DNA of 64,000 nt from Flavobacteriales bacterium (GTDB lineage: Bacteria; Bacteroidota; Bacteroidia; Flavobacteriales; JASBRU01), in the NCBI GenBank assembly GCA_030149285.1, contig JASBRU010000008.1:1-64000 (forward strand). The letters are read 5' to 3'. The position numbers and the translations under genes were made by a program. Below are positions 8,882-18,560 of the stretch, piece by piece. The notes below the pieces were generated by a model that was not told where the DNA came from, ran no database searches, and saw only the letters and a program-made list of their open reading frames with translations. Positions within the stretch are counted from its first letter, which is position 1, and every line of letters starts with the position of its first letter.

Positions 8882-9370
8882 ATGGAATTAAAAGACATAC
8901 AAAATTTAATAAAGTTTGTAGCAAAATCAGGTGCAAGCGAGGTATCTCTAGAAATGGAAGATATCAAGATCACTATCAAAACTCCTTCAGAAAACGAAGG
9001 AACTGCAACAGTTGTACAGCAAATACCAATGCAAACTGCGGCGGCTCCGGCTCCTGTAGCTCCAACAGCAGCGGCTCCAGCCCCTGCAACAGAAGCAGCT
9101 CCGGCTCCGGCAGCAGATGATGACTCAAAGTATATTGCTATTAAGTCGCCAATTATTGGTACCTTCTATCGTCGTCCATCTCCGGATAAAGATGCATTTG
9201 TAAATGTAGGAGACGAGATAAAAACAGGTACTGTAGTGGCTATGGTAGAAGCTATGAAACTTTTCAACGAAATTGAATCTGAGATTTCAGGTAAAATTGT
9301 AAAAGTATTAGTAGAGGATAATAGTCCTGTAGAGTACGATCAACCATTATTTTTGGTAGATCCATCATAA
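8882..9370 (+). CDS. accB: Acetyl-CoA carboxylase biotin carboxyl carrier protein
   Basis: Carries biotin between the carboxylase and transferase subunits of acetyl-CoA carboxylase. The 162-residue protein has an N-terminal part of about 45 residues, an Ala/Pro-rich linker (about 53-78) and a C-terminal biotinyl domain. The domain contains the attachment motif E-A-M-K with biotinylated Lys126. The S-P[11 protein letters not shown] entry to the domain is typical of AccB and separates it from biotin domains of other carboxylases. It precedes accC by 32 bases; the carboxyltransferase genes accA and accD are not in this window. Confidence 0.96.
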   Translation: MELKDIQNLIKFVAKSGASEVSLEMEDIKITIKTPSENEGTATVVQQIPMQTAAAPAPVAPTAAAPAPATEAAPAPAADDDSKYIAIKSPIIGTFYRRPSPDKDAFVNVGDEIKTGTVVAMVEAMKLFNEIESEISGKIVKVLVEDNSPVEYDQPLFLVDPS

Positions 9371-9402
9371 GGTATTTAGTTCATCACTAAAACACGGATT
9401 CC

Positions 9403-10740
9403 ATGTTTAAAAAGATATTAATTGCCAATCGTGGTGAGATAGCTCTGCGCGTTATACGTACCTGTAAAGAAATGGGTATTAAAACAGTAGCAGTATACTC
9501 TACCGCAGACAGAGACAGTTTACATGTGCGTTTTGCAGATGAAGCTGTGTGTATTGGCCCTCCGGCGAGTAAAGATTCTTACTTAAATATACCCAACATT
9601 ATTGCAGCTGCAGAAATTACAAATGCTGACGCAATACACCCGGGTTATGGCTTTTTAGCAGAAAACTCTAAGTTTTCTAAGATTTGTTCAGAACACGAAA
9701 TCAAATTTATTGGTGCATCACCAGAGATGATTGATGGAATGGGAGACAAAGCTTCGGCTAAAGAAACCATGAAAAAAGCAGGCGTACCTACTATACCGGG
9801 TTCTGATGGTATATTGGAAGACTACGATACTGCAAAAAAATTAGCAAAAGAAATAGGTTACCCAGTAATGCTTAAGGCTACTGCCGGTGGTGGTGGTAAA
9901 GGTATGCGTGCTGTTTGGGACGAGAAAGATTTACAAAAATCTTGGGAGTCTGCCAGACAAGAAGCAGGTGCTGCCTTTGGTAACGATGGTATGTATATGG
10001 AAAAGCTTATACAAGAGCCACGCCATATAGAGATACAAGTTGTAGGAGACCACAGGGGTAAAGCATGTCACTTATCAGAAAGAGATTGCTCTATCCAACG
10101 TCGTCACCAAAAATTAACTGAGGAGACACCATCTCCTTTTATGACTAAAGACTTACGTAAGCGTATGGGTACTGCTGCTATTAAAGCGGCAGAAGCTGTA
10201 AAATACGAAGGTGCAGGTACTGTAGAGTTCTTGGTTGATAAAGACCGTAACTTCTACTTTATGGAAATGAATACGCGTATTCAGGTAGAGCACCCTATTA
10301 CGGAAGAAGTAGTAAGTTATGACTTAATTAGAGAGCAAATATTAGTAGCTGCCGGAGTAGAAATTTCGGGTAAAAACTATGAGCCTCAATTACATGCTAT
10401 AGAATGCCGTATTAATGCGGAAGATCCTTATAACGATTTCCGTCCATCGCCAGGAAAGATTACTACTTTCCATGCACCGGGTGGTCATGGTATTAGAGTA
10501 GACACGCATGTATATGCAAGCTATATTATACCTCCGTATTATGACTCTATGATTGCAAAGTTGATTACTGTTGCACAAACCAGAGAAGAGGCTATCAATA
10601 AAATGAAGCGTGCTTTAGATGAGTTTGTAATTGAAGGGATAAAAACTACTATTCCTTTCCACAGACAATTGATGGATAATGAGGATTATGTAAAAGGAAA
10701 CTACACTACTAAGTTTATGGAAGACTTTGTACTGAAATAA
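9403..10740 (+). CDS. accC: Acetyl-CoA carboxylase biotin carboxylase subunit
   Basis: ATP-dependent carboxylation of the biotin on AccB using bicarbonate. The 445-residue protein has the N-terminal pre-ATP-grasp domain ([15 protein letters not shown]), the glycine-rich ATP loop G-G-G-G-K-G-M-R, the E-R-D-C-S-I-Q-R-R-x-Q-K-L segment, and M-N-T-R-I-Q-V-E-H near the metal site. The C-terminal biotin carboxylase domain with [11 protein letters not shown] follows. Length and motifs match AccC rather than the longer pyruvate or propionyl-CoA carboxylases. It ends the block; a hairpin terminator follows 22 bases after the stop. Confidence 0.96.
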   Translation: MFKKILIANRGEIALRVIRTCKEMGIKTVAVYSTADRDSLHVRFADEAVCIGPPASKDSYLNIPNIIAAAEITNADAIHPGYGFLAENSKFSKICSEHEIKFIGASPEMIDGMGDKASAKETMKKAGVPTIPGSDGILEDYDTAKKLAKEIGYPVMLKATAGGGGKGMRAVWDEKDLQKSWESARQEAGAAFGNDGMYMEKLIQEPRHIEIQVVGDHRGKACHLSERDCSIQRRHQKLTEETPSPFMTKDLRKRMGTAAIKAAEAVKYEGAGTVEFLVDKDRNFYFMEMNTRIQVEHPITEEVVSYDLIREQILVAAGVEISGKNYEPQLHAIECRINAEDPYNDFRPSPGKITTFHAPGGHGIRVDTHVYASYIIPPYYDSMIAKLITVAQTREEAINKMKRALDEFVIEGIKTTIPFHRQLMDNEDYVKGNYTTKFMEDFVLK

Positions 10741-10760
10741 ACAACAGATATAGAATAGAT

Positions 10761-10787
10761 AAAGAGGGCATTTGCCCTCTTTTTTTG
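10761..10787. terminator. Rho-independent terminator between accC and dxs
   Basis: Perfect stem AGAGGGCA (10763-10770) with TGCCCTCT (10773-10780), 2-base loop as drawn, followed by a T run; A-rich on the other side. Serves the convergent accC and dxs genes. Confidence 0.85.
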
Positions 10788-10797
10788 TTTTATACTT

Positions 10798-12477
10798 TTA
10801 GTAAAGCGCTTTAACTGTTTTAATTATCCCTGGGGTATCAATACCTACTAACTCAAACAACTCATCTCTAGTACCGTGCTCTATAAACTGGTCGGGTACA
10901 CCTAATCGTTTGAGCTTATTTTGATAGCCATTTTCAGACATAAACTCTAGCACTGCAGAGCCAAAACCACCTGTAATTACGCCATCTTCTATAGTAATAA
11001 TAGAATCGTATTTATTAAGTATATCTTTCAATAAGGCTTCATCAATTGGCTTTGCAAATTGCATGTCATAATGCCCAATATTGATGCCCTCTTTTTGGAG
11101 TACTTCTGTGGCTTCAATCACTCTATTTCCAACAGGGCCAATGCTTAGTACAGCAACTTTTTTGCCTTCATTAATAGTAACTCCTTTGCCAATTTCTAGT
11201 TGATCAAAAGGAGTTTGCCAATCAGTTAATACTCCATTACCTCTTGGGTAACGGATAGCTATTGGGCTATTTGTAAACTGGGCTGTGTATAATAAGTTTC
11301 GGAAAGCTATTTCGTTAATAGGTGAGGCAATAATAATATTTGGCACGCTTCTTAAAAAAGCAATGTCAAATACACCATGATGCGTGGCACCATCAGCACC
11401 CACTAAACCTGCACGGTCTATGCAAAATACTACAGGAAGGTTTTGCAAGGCAACATCATGTACAATTTGGTCGTAAGCACGTTGTAAAAATGTAGAGTAG
11501 ATAGTACAATAAGGCACTAACCCTTTACTTGCCATTCCGGCTGAAAGTGTAACGGCATGTTGTTCTGTTATGCCTGTATCAAAAATCCGACTGGGCATTT
11601 CTTTTTGCATAACATCTAGTGAGCTACCTGTAATCATTGCAGGCGTAATACCTACAATTTTATTGTTGTCTTTGGCTAGCTCTAGTAGTGTATGTCCAAA
11701 TACATCTTGGTATCTGGGCGGAGAAGCCAAGGCAGTACTTTTTTGTTTCTCAGGATAGCCTTTACCTCTTTCCGTTCTTATATGTAATACTTTAGGACCA
11801 GATTGATTAACTAGCTTTTTTATAGTATTTGCAAGCTCTACGGAGTTGTGCCCATCTTCAATTCCGTGGTAGTTGAGGTTTAAAGATTGGAAGTATGCTT
11901 TTAGCGCACCTTTATTTTTTAAAGCACCAATATTTTGGTCTATAGAATAGCCATTTTCATTTAAGATAATCAATACATCTAAATCTGATGTTCCTAGGTT
12001 ATTTAAGGCTTCAAAAGCCATTCCTCCGGTTAAAGCACCATCGCCAATAACTGCAACATGTTTGTTGGTGTTGCCCTGAGCTTTATCTGCTATAGCAGCG
12101 CCCATAATGGCAGAAATAGAGGTAGATGAATGACCAACAGCAAAAGCATCATAAATGCTCTCTGCAGGCCTTGGAAAGCCACTAATGCCTCCTTTAACTC
12201 TATTGGTGGGGAAATCTTTTCTGCGTCCGGTAAGTATTTTATGTCCGTAAGCCTGATGCCCAACATCCCATATCAAAACATCATGGGGTGTGTTAAGACT
12301 ATAATGCAAAGCAATAGTAAGCTCTACTACTCCTAAGCTTGATTTGATATGCCCCTCTTTTTCCTTTACCTCAGTAATGATGTAGTCTCTCAATTCATCA
12401 CTTACTTTTGGTAAGTCTGTAAGACTTAGTTTTCTTAAGTCATCAGGAGCATCTATATGTTGTAACAAGCTGTACAT
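10798..12477 (-). CDS. dxs: 1-deoxy-D-xylulose-5-phosphate synthase, short form
   Basis: Thiamine diphosphate enzyme that joins pyruvate and glyceraldehyde 3-phosphate to DXP, precursor of isoprenoids (MEP pathway), thiamine and pyridoxal phosphate. Start taken at ATG 12477 (M-Y-S-L-L-Q-H-I-D); an in-frame TTG 18 bases upstream overlaps the promoter box. Motifs present: D-V-G-H-Q-A-Y-G-H-K, the ThDP motif G-D-G-A-L-T-G-G-M-A-F-E-A-L-N-N, the transketolase-like pyrimidine domain with G-I-T-E-Q-H-A-V and D-R-A-G-L-V-G-A-D-G-A-T-H-H-G, and the C-terminal domain. At about 559 residues it is some 60 shorter than E. coli DXS; the missing part is the linker between the first and second domains (after N-E-N-G-Y-S-I). 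All catalytic motifs remain. Confidence 0.94.
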   Translation of the reverse strand: MYSLLQHIDAPDDLRKLSLTDLPKVSDELRDYIITEVKEKEGHIKSSLGVVELTIALHYSLNTPHDVLIWDVGHQAYGHKILTGRRKDFPTNRVKGGISGFPRPAESIYDAFAVGHSSTSISAIMGAAIADKAQGNTNKHVAVIGDGALTGGMAFEALNNLGTSDLDVLIILNENGYSIDQNIGALKNKGALKAYFQSLNLNYHGIEDGHNSVELANTIKKLVNQSGPKVLHIRTERGKGYPEKQKSTALASPPRYQDVFGHTLLELAKDNNKIVGITPAMITGSSLDVMQKEMPSRIFDTGITEQHAVTLSAGMASKGLVPYCTIYSTFLQRAYDQIVHDVALQNLPVVFCIDRAGLVGADGATHHGVFDIAFLRSVPNIIIASPINEIAFRNLLYTAQFTNSPIAIRYPRGNGVLTDWQTPFDQLEIGKGVTINEGKKVAVLSIGPVGNRVIEATEVLQKEGINIGHYDMQFAKPIDEALLKDILNKYDSIITIEDGVITGGFGSAVLEFMSENGYQNKLKRLGVPDQFIEHGTRDELFELVGIDTPGIIKTVKALY

Positions 12478-12483
12478 ATGCGC

Positions 12484-12491
12484 CAAATGTA
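12484..12491 (-). promoter_or_regulatory. -7 box TACATTTG for dxs
   Basis: Perfect TAnnTTTG on the minus strand ending 6 bases before the dxs ATG at 12477, so the mRNA would be nearly leaderless. Confidence 0.5.
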
Positions 12492-12516
12492 GCAAATAGT
12501 ACTGTATTTAGTGGCA

Positions 12517-12542
12517 TAAAAAAACCCGCACTAAGGCGGGTT
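12517..12542 (-). terminator. Rho-independent terminator of the efflux operon
   Basis: Stem AACCCGC (12523-12529) with GCGGGTT (12536-12542); on the minus strand it is followed by a T-rich run (complement of 12517-12524). It ends the tetR-tolC-MFP-RND transcript just before the dxs promoter. Confidence 0.8.
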
Positions 12543-12565
12543 CTTTCACTAACCGAATAAAATTT

Positions 12566-15500
12566 TTAATTGGTCGTCTTTATATTGAAGCGGACTTTTA
12601 ATCTGCTTAATAAGTAATACATTACCGGTACAATTACCAAGGTAAGGAAGGTTGCAAATGTTAAACCAAATATAATGGTCCATGACATTGGTCCCCAGAA
12701 AATTACGTTATCACCACCAATATATATGTTTGCATTGTAAGTGCTAAACAGGCTTGTAAAGTCAATATTTAAACCTATTGCCAATGGTAATAAACCAAGT
12801 ATAGTGGTAATTGCCGTTAACAATACCGGGCGTAAACGAGTACTACCGGCCTCTACAACACATTGCATTATATCTTCAAGAGATAAACGGTCATTTTCGC
12901 CCATACCTAATTCTTGTCGTCTACGAACCATTACTAAGTTGGTATAATCAATCAATACAATAGCATTGTTTACTACAATACCTGCAAGAGATATAATACC
13001 AATCATAGTCATTAGTACCACAAACTCCATACGGAAGATTACCAAACCTAATAATACTCCAATTAAACTGAACAATACTGAGATTAGGATAATAAACGGA
13101 TTAGAAGCCGAGTTGAATTGTGATACCATGATTAAGAAAATCAAGAATACAGCAATCATTAATGCACCACTTAAGAATGACATTTCTTTTGCTTGCTCTT
13201 CTTGCTGACCGGTAAACTTGTAAGTTATACCTTGTGGTAGCTGGTAGCTTTCTAAACGTTTTTTAATGTTTGCTACAACCTCATTTGCATTATACCCTTT
13301 ATCTTCTAATACGTTTGAAGATATAGTAATGATACGTTGTAAATCTTTACGCTTTACAGCGCTAAAAGTAGATGCTTTATCTGCTGTAGCTATTGCAGAG
13401 ATAGGCACTTGCTGTATTTTACCACTTGCCTGATCTCTAAATGTAATGCGTTGATTTAGCAAGGCATCAGCATCGTATCTATAATTATCATTTAAACGAA
13501 TATTGATTGGGTAATCATCCTCACCATCTTTATATCTAGATACTTCTTTACCAAACAATGCAGTACGTAAGGCATCGCCAACTTGGAATGTAGATATGTT
13601 GAAACGACGCGCCTTTTCTCTATTAATTAAAATTGGCATTTCCGGTTTACCCTGCTCAACATCTAGTTTTAAACCTTCTATACCACCAATATTACCTTCG
13701 TTTATAAAAGCTTTAATGTTTTCTGCTTCAGACATTAATTGGTAATAATCATCACCGGCCATTTCTATATTAATAGGAGCACCTTGTGGTGGTCCATCGG
13801 CATTTCTAACTACACTTACTTGTACTCCAGGGTACTCACCAACACTTTCGCGTATTTCTTTCAATACATCTTCTGAATCAATACCCCTACGATCTTGAAA
13901 TTTTACAAATTGTATAGTTACACGTGCTTTGTGCGGAGTGTTACCTAATGACACACCTTGCGCAGGGTCACTGGTTCCATCACCTACTTGGCCAATAACC
14001 GATTCAACCATAAAGTTATAGCGTTCACCGGTTTCAGGGTCAGTATCAAAGTATTTATCTTGGTTTATTGTTTTAATAACCGCCTTTTCAATGTCCTTTG
14101 TTACTGCATTCGTAGCTTCTATATCAGTACCAATTGGCATCTCTATAAACACGTTTACGTACTGAGGTTGATTTTCAGGGAAAAAACGACTTTTTGGAGG
14201 AGCCACAAAAATTAAAACTACTGCAAGAACTAGGAGTCCAATGGTACCAATGAAGAACGTTCTAGGGCGTTTACCCAAGGCATACTGCAAAAAGTTTCTG
14301 TACATATTTTCTAGCTTAGGCATAAACCCATTTTGGAAACGCTTAGTACCCGGTGCCAATACATAATAGTGTAGAATACCCAATACACCTGCAGTAACAC
14401 CTAAGTTACCTACTACAGTAAAGAAACCTATATGTCCTAAATAACCACCAATAGCAGCAATAAGACCTATAACTATGAACATGAATGAACGACGAATAAT
14501 TTTTCTTTTATCTATCTGTTCTTCACCAACCTTCATGTATACAGATGTAAGCACAGGATTAATTACCAACGCTACAAATAATGATGAACTCAATACAATC
14601 ATTAATGTAATAGGTAAATACTTCATAAACTCACCCATCATACCCGGCCATATAGCCAATGGTAAAAAGGCAGCTAAAGTAGTAGCAGTAGATGCAATAA
14701 TTGGTAATGCAACCTCTCCAACACCATATTTTGCTGCTTTTAATGGGCTCATCCCCTCATCCATTAAACGGTAAATGTTTTCTACAACCACAATACCATT
14801 ATCTACCAACATACCTAATGCTAATACCAATGAGAATAGTACCATTACGTTTAGGGTTACCCCCATTGCATTAAGTATAAAAAATGACAAGAACATTGAT
14901 AAAGGAATAGCAATACCCACAAATAAGGCATTACGGAAACCTAAGAAGAACATTAACACACCTACAACCAATAGTACACCAAATATGATGCTGTTTTCAA
15001 GCTCAGATACCTGTGTACGAGTTTGATCAGACTGGTCATTGGTAATAGAAATTTCTAAGTTATCCGGGAAAACATTTTCTTGTGCTTCGGTAATAATTTT
15101 CTGAATTTCATCAGAAGCTTCTAGTAAGTTTTCACCTGCACGTTTAATAACGTCAAGCATTACCACAGGCTCTAAGTTTTGGCGCGCAAAACTTTCTTTA
15201 TCTTCCTCAGAAAACTCTATTTCAGCAATGTCTCGCAAGTACACAATGTTTTGTTTTTCTTGCTTTATAATTACGTTTTCAACTTCCTCCATATCCTTAA
15301 ACTCACCCACTACACGAACGGTTCTACGGAAATCATCAATCAATAAATCGCCACCGGAAATAGTTACGTTTTCTTGTTGTATTGCTGAGCCAATATCATT
15401 GAAGCTAATGTTCATCGACTCCATTTTTGGTAAGTCAACCATTATCTTCACTTCTTTATCCTGAATACCACGAATATCTACTTTGTTGATAGAAGAAATG

Positions 15501-16063
15501 TTTTCTATCTCATCTTCTAAGTATTCACCATATTCTTTCAATTGCTCTAAAGAGAAATCTCCGGATAGGTTGATGTTCATAATTGGCACCAACTCAGAGA
15601 AGTTCATCTCAAAAATATTTGGTTCAGCAGGTAAATCGCTAGGGAAATCAGGGTCTGCTTTTGCAATATCTACTTTGTCTTTTACTTTACGTAAAGCTTC
15701 GTCAGGAGTCACATCAAAATCAAACTTTACCTGAATTGATGAGTACCCTTGTTGAGAAGTAGAGTTTATCTCATCAATACCGGATATGGTATTGATTTCT
15801 TTCTCTATTGGGCGTGTAATTAGTTTTTCTATATCTAAAGCAGAGTTACCGGGGTATGCAGTACCCACATAAATTTCTGGGGTTACAATTTCCGGAAAAC
15901 TTTCTTTAGGCATTGAGGTATAAGACATTACCCCTGCAAGAAAAATAATTGCGGTTAGTACAAATACCGTTACACGGTTTTCTACTGATAGGGATGAAAG
16001 CTTAAACTCTTTCAGTTTAAAACCTTTTTTCCCTTCTGGGTTTTTTATATTATTCTCTTCCAT
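12566..16063 (-). CDS. RND efflux transporter permease (AcrB/HAE1-like)
   Basis: Inner-membrane proton-driven pump of a tripartite efflux system, 1165 residues. Topology is the usual duplicated one: TM1, a periplasmic porter loop, TM2-6, then the second half. The TM4 motif reads L-G-M-L-V-D-N-G-I-V-V-V-E-N, keeping one relay aspartate where AcrB has two. The matching TM10 motif G-I-V-V-N-N-A-I-V-L-I-D-Y lacks the AcrB relay lysine. It is about 110 residues longer than AcrB; much of the excess is two extra hydrophobic stretches between TM6 and TM7 (after L-T-S-V-Y-M-K-V-G-E-E). It is the last gene of an operon with its adaptor, channel and TetR regulator. Substrate cannot be read from sequence. 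Confidence 0.93.
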   Translation of the reverse strand: MEENNIKNPEGKKGFKLKEFKLSSLSVENRVTVFVLTAIIFLAGVMSYTSMPKESFPEIVTPEIYVGTAYPGNSALDIEKLITRPIEKEINTISGIDEINSTSQQGYSSIQVKFDFDVTPDEALRKVKDKVDIAKADPDFPSDLPAEPNIFEMNFSELVPIMNINLSGDFSLEQLKEYGEYLEDEIENISSINKVDIRGIQDKEVKIMVDLPKMESMNISFNDIGSAIQQENVTISGGDLLIDDFRRTVRVVGEFKDMEEVENVIIKQEKQNIVYLRDIAEIEFSEEDKESFARQNLEPVVMLDVIKRAGENLLEASDEIQKIITEAQENVFPDNLEISITNDQSDQTRTQVSELENSIIFGVLLVVGVLMFFLGFRNALFVGIAIPLSMFLSFFILNAMGVTLNVMVLFSLVLALGMLVDNGIVVVENIYRLMDEGMSPLKAAKYGVGEVALPIIASTATTLAAFLPLAIWPGMMGEFMKYLPITLMIVLSSSLFVALVINPVLTSVYMKVGEEQIDKRKIIRRSFMFIVIGLIAAIGGYLGHIGFFTVVGNLGVTAGVLGILHYYVLAPGTKRFQNGFMPKLENMYRNFLQYALGKRPRTFFIGTIGLLVLAVVLIFVAPPKSRFFPENQPQYVNVFIEMPIGTDIEATNAVTKDIEKAVIKTINQDKYFDTDPETGERYNFMVESVIGQVGDGTSDPAQGVSLGNTPHKARVTIQFVKFQDRRGIDSEDVLKEIRESVGEYPGVQVSVVRNADGPPQGAPINIEMAGDDYYQLMSEAENIKAFINEGNIGGIEGLKLDVEQGKPEMPILINREKARRFNISTFQVGDALRTALFGKEVSRYKDGEDDYPINIRLNDNYRYDADALLNQRITFRDQASGKIQQVPISAIATADKASTFSAVKRKDLQRIITISSNVLEDKGYNANEVVANIKKRLESYQLPQGITYKFTGQQEEQAKEMSFLSGALMIAVFLIFLIMVSQFNSASNPFIILISVLFSLIGVLLGLVIFRMEFVVLMTMIGIISLAGIVVNNAIVLIDYTNLVMVRRRQELGMGENDRLSLEDIMQCVVEAGSTRLRPVLLTAITTILGLLPLAIGLNIDFTSLFSTYNANIYIGGDNVIFWGPMSWTIIFGLTFATFLTLVIVPVMYYLLSRLKVRFNIKTTN

Positions 16064-16090
16064 TTGAGTGTAATTTTGTTTTTAGTTGAT

Positions 16091-17218
16091 TTATTGTACT
16101 TCTACTTTTTGGCCGTCTTTTACACTCTTAGAGCCTTTATCAACTAATAATTCTGAACCTGTTAGACCTTCGGTAATTTGCGTATGTCCTTTATAAGAAT
16201 AACCGGTTTTTACTATTTTTTTGTTTACTACAGAGGTTTCATTGTCTGTAGTTATTACGTATAAGAAGTTATCTCCACTAGGGTTTTGTTGTATCAAACG
16301 AGAAGGCACAACAACTGCTGAGTCATTTTGATAATCCTTAATTTTTAGCTCTGCTAATAAGTTTGGAATAATATCTCCATCTTTATTAGGAACATTTACA
16401 CGTATTTTAAATGTGCGGTTCTCAGGATTAATGTAACTACCCTTTTGTGCTATTTGAGTTGTAATTTTAGTATCTAATGATGGGAAGTGAACTTCTACAT
16501 CAGATCCTTTTCCTATTGTTCTCAAGTAGTTTTCAGATACATCAGACTCAATGTATATGTTGTTAACATTTACTATTCGTACCAATGGTGTGGCTTGTGC
16601 TGCCAACTCTCCTTCTTTTACAAAAACTTCATCAATAATACCTGTAAATGGTGCTTTGATGTTTGCCATTGCTAACTGCTCTCTTAAAGTAGCCAATCTG
16701 TTTTCTAAAGACTTTTTATTTGTCTCCGCCTCTAAGTATTGAATTTCAGAACCTATTTTTTGATCCCATAATTTCTCTTGACGCTCAAAAACAGTGGTTG
16801 CTAATTTCAAAGAGGTTTCAACTTCGTCTATGTTTCTGCGAATTACTTCCGCATCTAACTGAACTAGTAATTGTCCTTCTTTTACTGTTTGTCCTTCTTT
16901 TACCAAAATACGGTCTACGTCACCTACGGTTTGTGGGTAAATAACTATGTTTTGGTCAGTTTCTACAACACCGTGTATTTCAAAGTAGTGCTTAAAAGTA
17001 TCTACTTGTGTGTTGTATTTAGATACTATTGTTAATTTCTTAGTAGTATCCATGTCTGCTAATAGTGCATCAATCTCTACAACTCTCTTGCTCAACTTAT
17101 CAGCAAGTGTAGATAATGAGTCTTTCTCTTCTTTTAGCTTGGCTAAATCAGAATTATCTTTGCTATCACATGCAGCAAATAATAAAGAGGCTACGGTTAT
17201 GATTAAATATTTTTTCAT
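16091..17218 (-). CDS. RND efflux periplasmic adaptor (membrane fusion protein) lipoprotein
   Basis: Bridges the inner-membrane pump and outer-membrane channel. The 375-residue protein has a lipoprotein signal with lipobox L-F-A-A-C and Cys17. A short coiled coil follows (about 25-55, L-A-K-L-K-E-E-K...V-V-E-I-D-A-L-L), which is an unusual N-terminal addition for an MFP. Next come the biotinyl-lipoyl-like half (D-R-I-L-V-K-E-G-Q-T-V-K-E-G-Q-L-L-V-Q-L-D), an alpha-hairpin, the second lipoyl half (I-K-A-P-F-T-G-I-I-D-E-V) and the beta-barrel. The HlyD/MFP pattern is clear. It lies 27 bases upstream of the pump gene and 4 bases after the tolC-like gene. Confidence 0.93.
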   Translation of the reverse strand: MKKYLIITVASLLFAACDSKDNSDLAKLKEEKDSLSTLADKLSKRVVEIDALLADMDTTKKLTIVSKYNTQVDTFKHYFEIHGVVETDQNIVIYPQTVGDVDRILVKEGQTVKEGQLLVQLDAEVIRRNIDEVETSLKLATTVFERQEKLWDQKIGSEIQYLEAETNKKSLENRLATLREQLAMANIKAPFTGIIDEVFVKEGELAAQATPLVRIVNVNNIYIESDVSENYLRTIGKGSDVEVHFPSLDTKITTQIAQKGSYINPENRTFKIRVNVPNKDGDIIPNLLAELKIKDYQNDSAVVVPSRLIQQNPSGDNFLYVITTDNETSVVNKKIVKTGYSYKGHTQITEGLTGSELLVDKGSKSVKDGQKVEVQ

Positions 17219-17222
17219 GATA

Positions 17223-18560
17223 TTAATAATTGTTAAGTGCTTTATCCAGTTTAGATTTTGCTGTAATCAGCTGAAAAATTGAGTTAATGTAATTTCCTTG
17301 TGTTTCTAGGTATTGATTTTGAGCTTGTGTTAGCTCTAAGCTTGTAGACAAGCCTTCGTTATATTTAATTTCAGTTTTTGTTTTTATGCGCAATGCTAGT
17401 GCTAAGTTCTCTTGCTGAGTATTGTATTGGTCTAGCGCAAAAGCATAATCAGATTTGGCTGTTTCAGCTTCCATTTTTAAGCTTTGCTCAACCTGAATTT
17501 TTTGTAAACGCGTTTGGTCTAAATCAATTTTTGCTTGCTGAACTTTATTATGTCTACTTAAGCTACTGAAAATAGGGACACTTAAGTTTAACCCGAAATA
17601 TGAAGAAGGGAACCATTGTGCATCGCTACCAAAAAAGTTAAAATCATTGGCAAATGAGTTTTGCTCATAGGTAATAAATGCTGATAAACGAGGAGCATAA
17701 GCCATTTTTTCGTTTCTCAGTAACAATACATTAGATCGTTCTTGGTTTTCCATAATGCGGTAATCAATATGCGTAGTATGGTCAAATTGCTTGTCCAAAA
17801 CAGTTGCATCTCCAGAGAAGCCTATCATTTTATCTAACTCTTCAGTAAGGGTAATGTCATTTGCAATATCAATTCCCATCTGAAACTTTAGTAAGTTATA
17901 AGCTATATCTACTTGGCGTTTAGCATTATTGTATTGGTTAGCAATGTTGGCAACCAATAACTTTAATTGGTCTACATCCTGTTCTTCTGCAAAACCGTTT
18001 TTAAATAATTCAGAGGTTTCAAATAAAGTCTTCTCTAAATTGGTTTTGTTTTCCTCCATGATTTTCTCATTGCGCTCTGCAACCAGTACCATTCCGTAAG
18101 CTTGTGTAATGGCATCCTTTATCTCTATCTCTGTTTTTATTTTACTATTTCTAGAGATGTCTAAGAAGGTTTTAGAGGCTTGTAATGCAACAATATAAGA
18201 GCCGTCAAAAATTATCTGATCTGCAGTTACACCTGCTCTAATACTTTGGTCAACAGCAAAGCTTACTTCTTCAAAAGTACCCGGAGTACCACCAAAAGCA
18301 GCGGCATCAATAAGCTGTACCGGTATCTCTAAGTAGTTCTGGTAATTTACAGAACCATTAATTTGAGGTAAACCTATGGCAGTTGTTTCGTTTACTTTCT
18401 TTTTGGCTTTGGTAACTTCCATATCGGCATCTTTTGCCATATAGCTGTTTATCAAAGCATACTCTTGTGCTTCTTTCAGACTAAAGGCTTGTTGAGCATT
18501 TAGCTGAATACCGCATAACAACAATGCGGCAATTAGTGTCGTTTTTAGTATGGGTTTCAT
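17223..18560 (-). CDS. TolC-family outer membrane efflux protein
   Basis: Outer-membrane channel of the tripartite pump, 445 residues. A signal peptide (M-K-P-I-L-K-T-T-L-I-A-A-L-L-L...N-A-Q) is followed by F-S-L-K-E-A-Q-E-Y-A-L-I-N-S, the usual start of an OEP repeat. Long amphipathic helices form two OEP halves, and the second ends with K-Y-N-E-G-L-S-T-S-L-E-L-T-Q-A-Q-N-Q-Y-L, which is strongly conserved in the family. The ATG shares one base with the stop of the TetR gene (TAATG), so translation is probably coupled. It precedes the adaptor gene by 4 bases. Confidence 0.93.
   Translation of the reverse strand: MKPILKTTLIAALLLCGIQLNAQQAFSLKEAQEYALINSYMAKDADMEVTKAKKKVNETTAIGLPQINGSVNYQNYLEIPVQLIDAAAFGGTPGTFEEVSFAVDQSIRAGVTADQIIFDGSYIVALQASKTFLDISRNSKIKTEIEIKDAITQAYGMVLVAERNEKIMEENKTNLEKTLFETSELFKNGFAEEQDVDQLKLLVANIANQYNNAKRQVDIAYNLLKFQMGIDIANDITLTEELDKMIGFSGDATVLDKQFDHTTHIDYRIMENQERSNVLLLRNEKMAYAPRLSAFITYEQNSFANDFNFFGSDAQWFPSSYFGLNLSVPIFSSLSRHNKVQQAKIDLDQTRLQKIQVEQSLKMEAETAKSDYAFALDQYNTQQENLALALRIKTKTEIKYNEGLSTSLELTQAQNQYLETQGNYINSIFQLITAKSKLDKALNNY

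Noticed and set aside
9030-9120. Alanine/proline-coding repeats in accB as a tandem repeat element
   Set aside because: It is the normal flexible linker of the biotin carrier protein.
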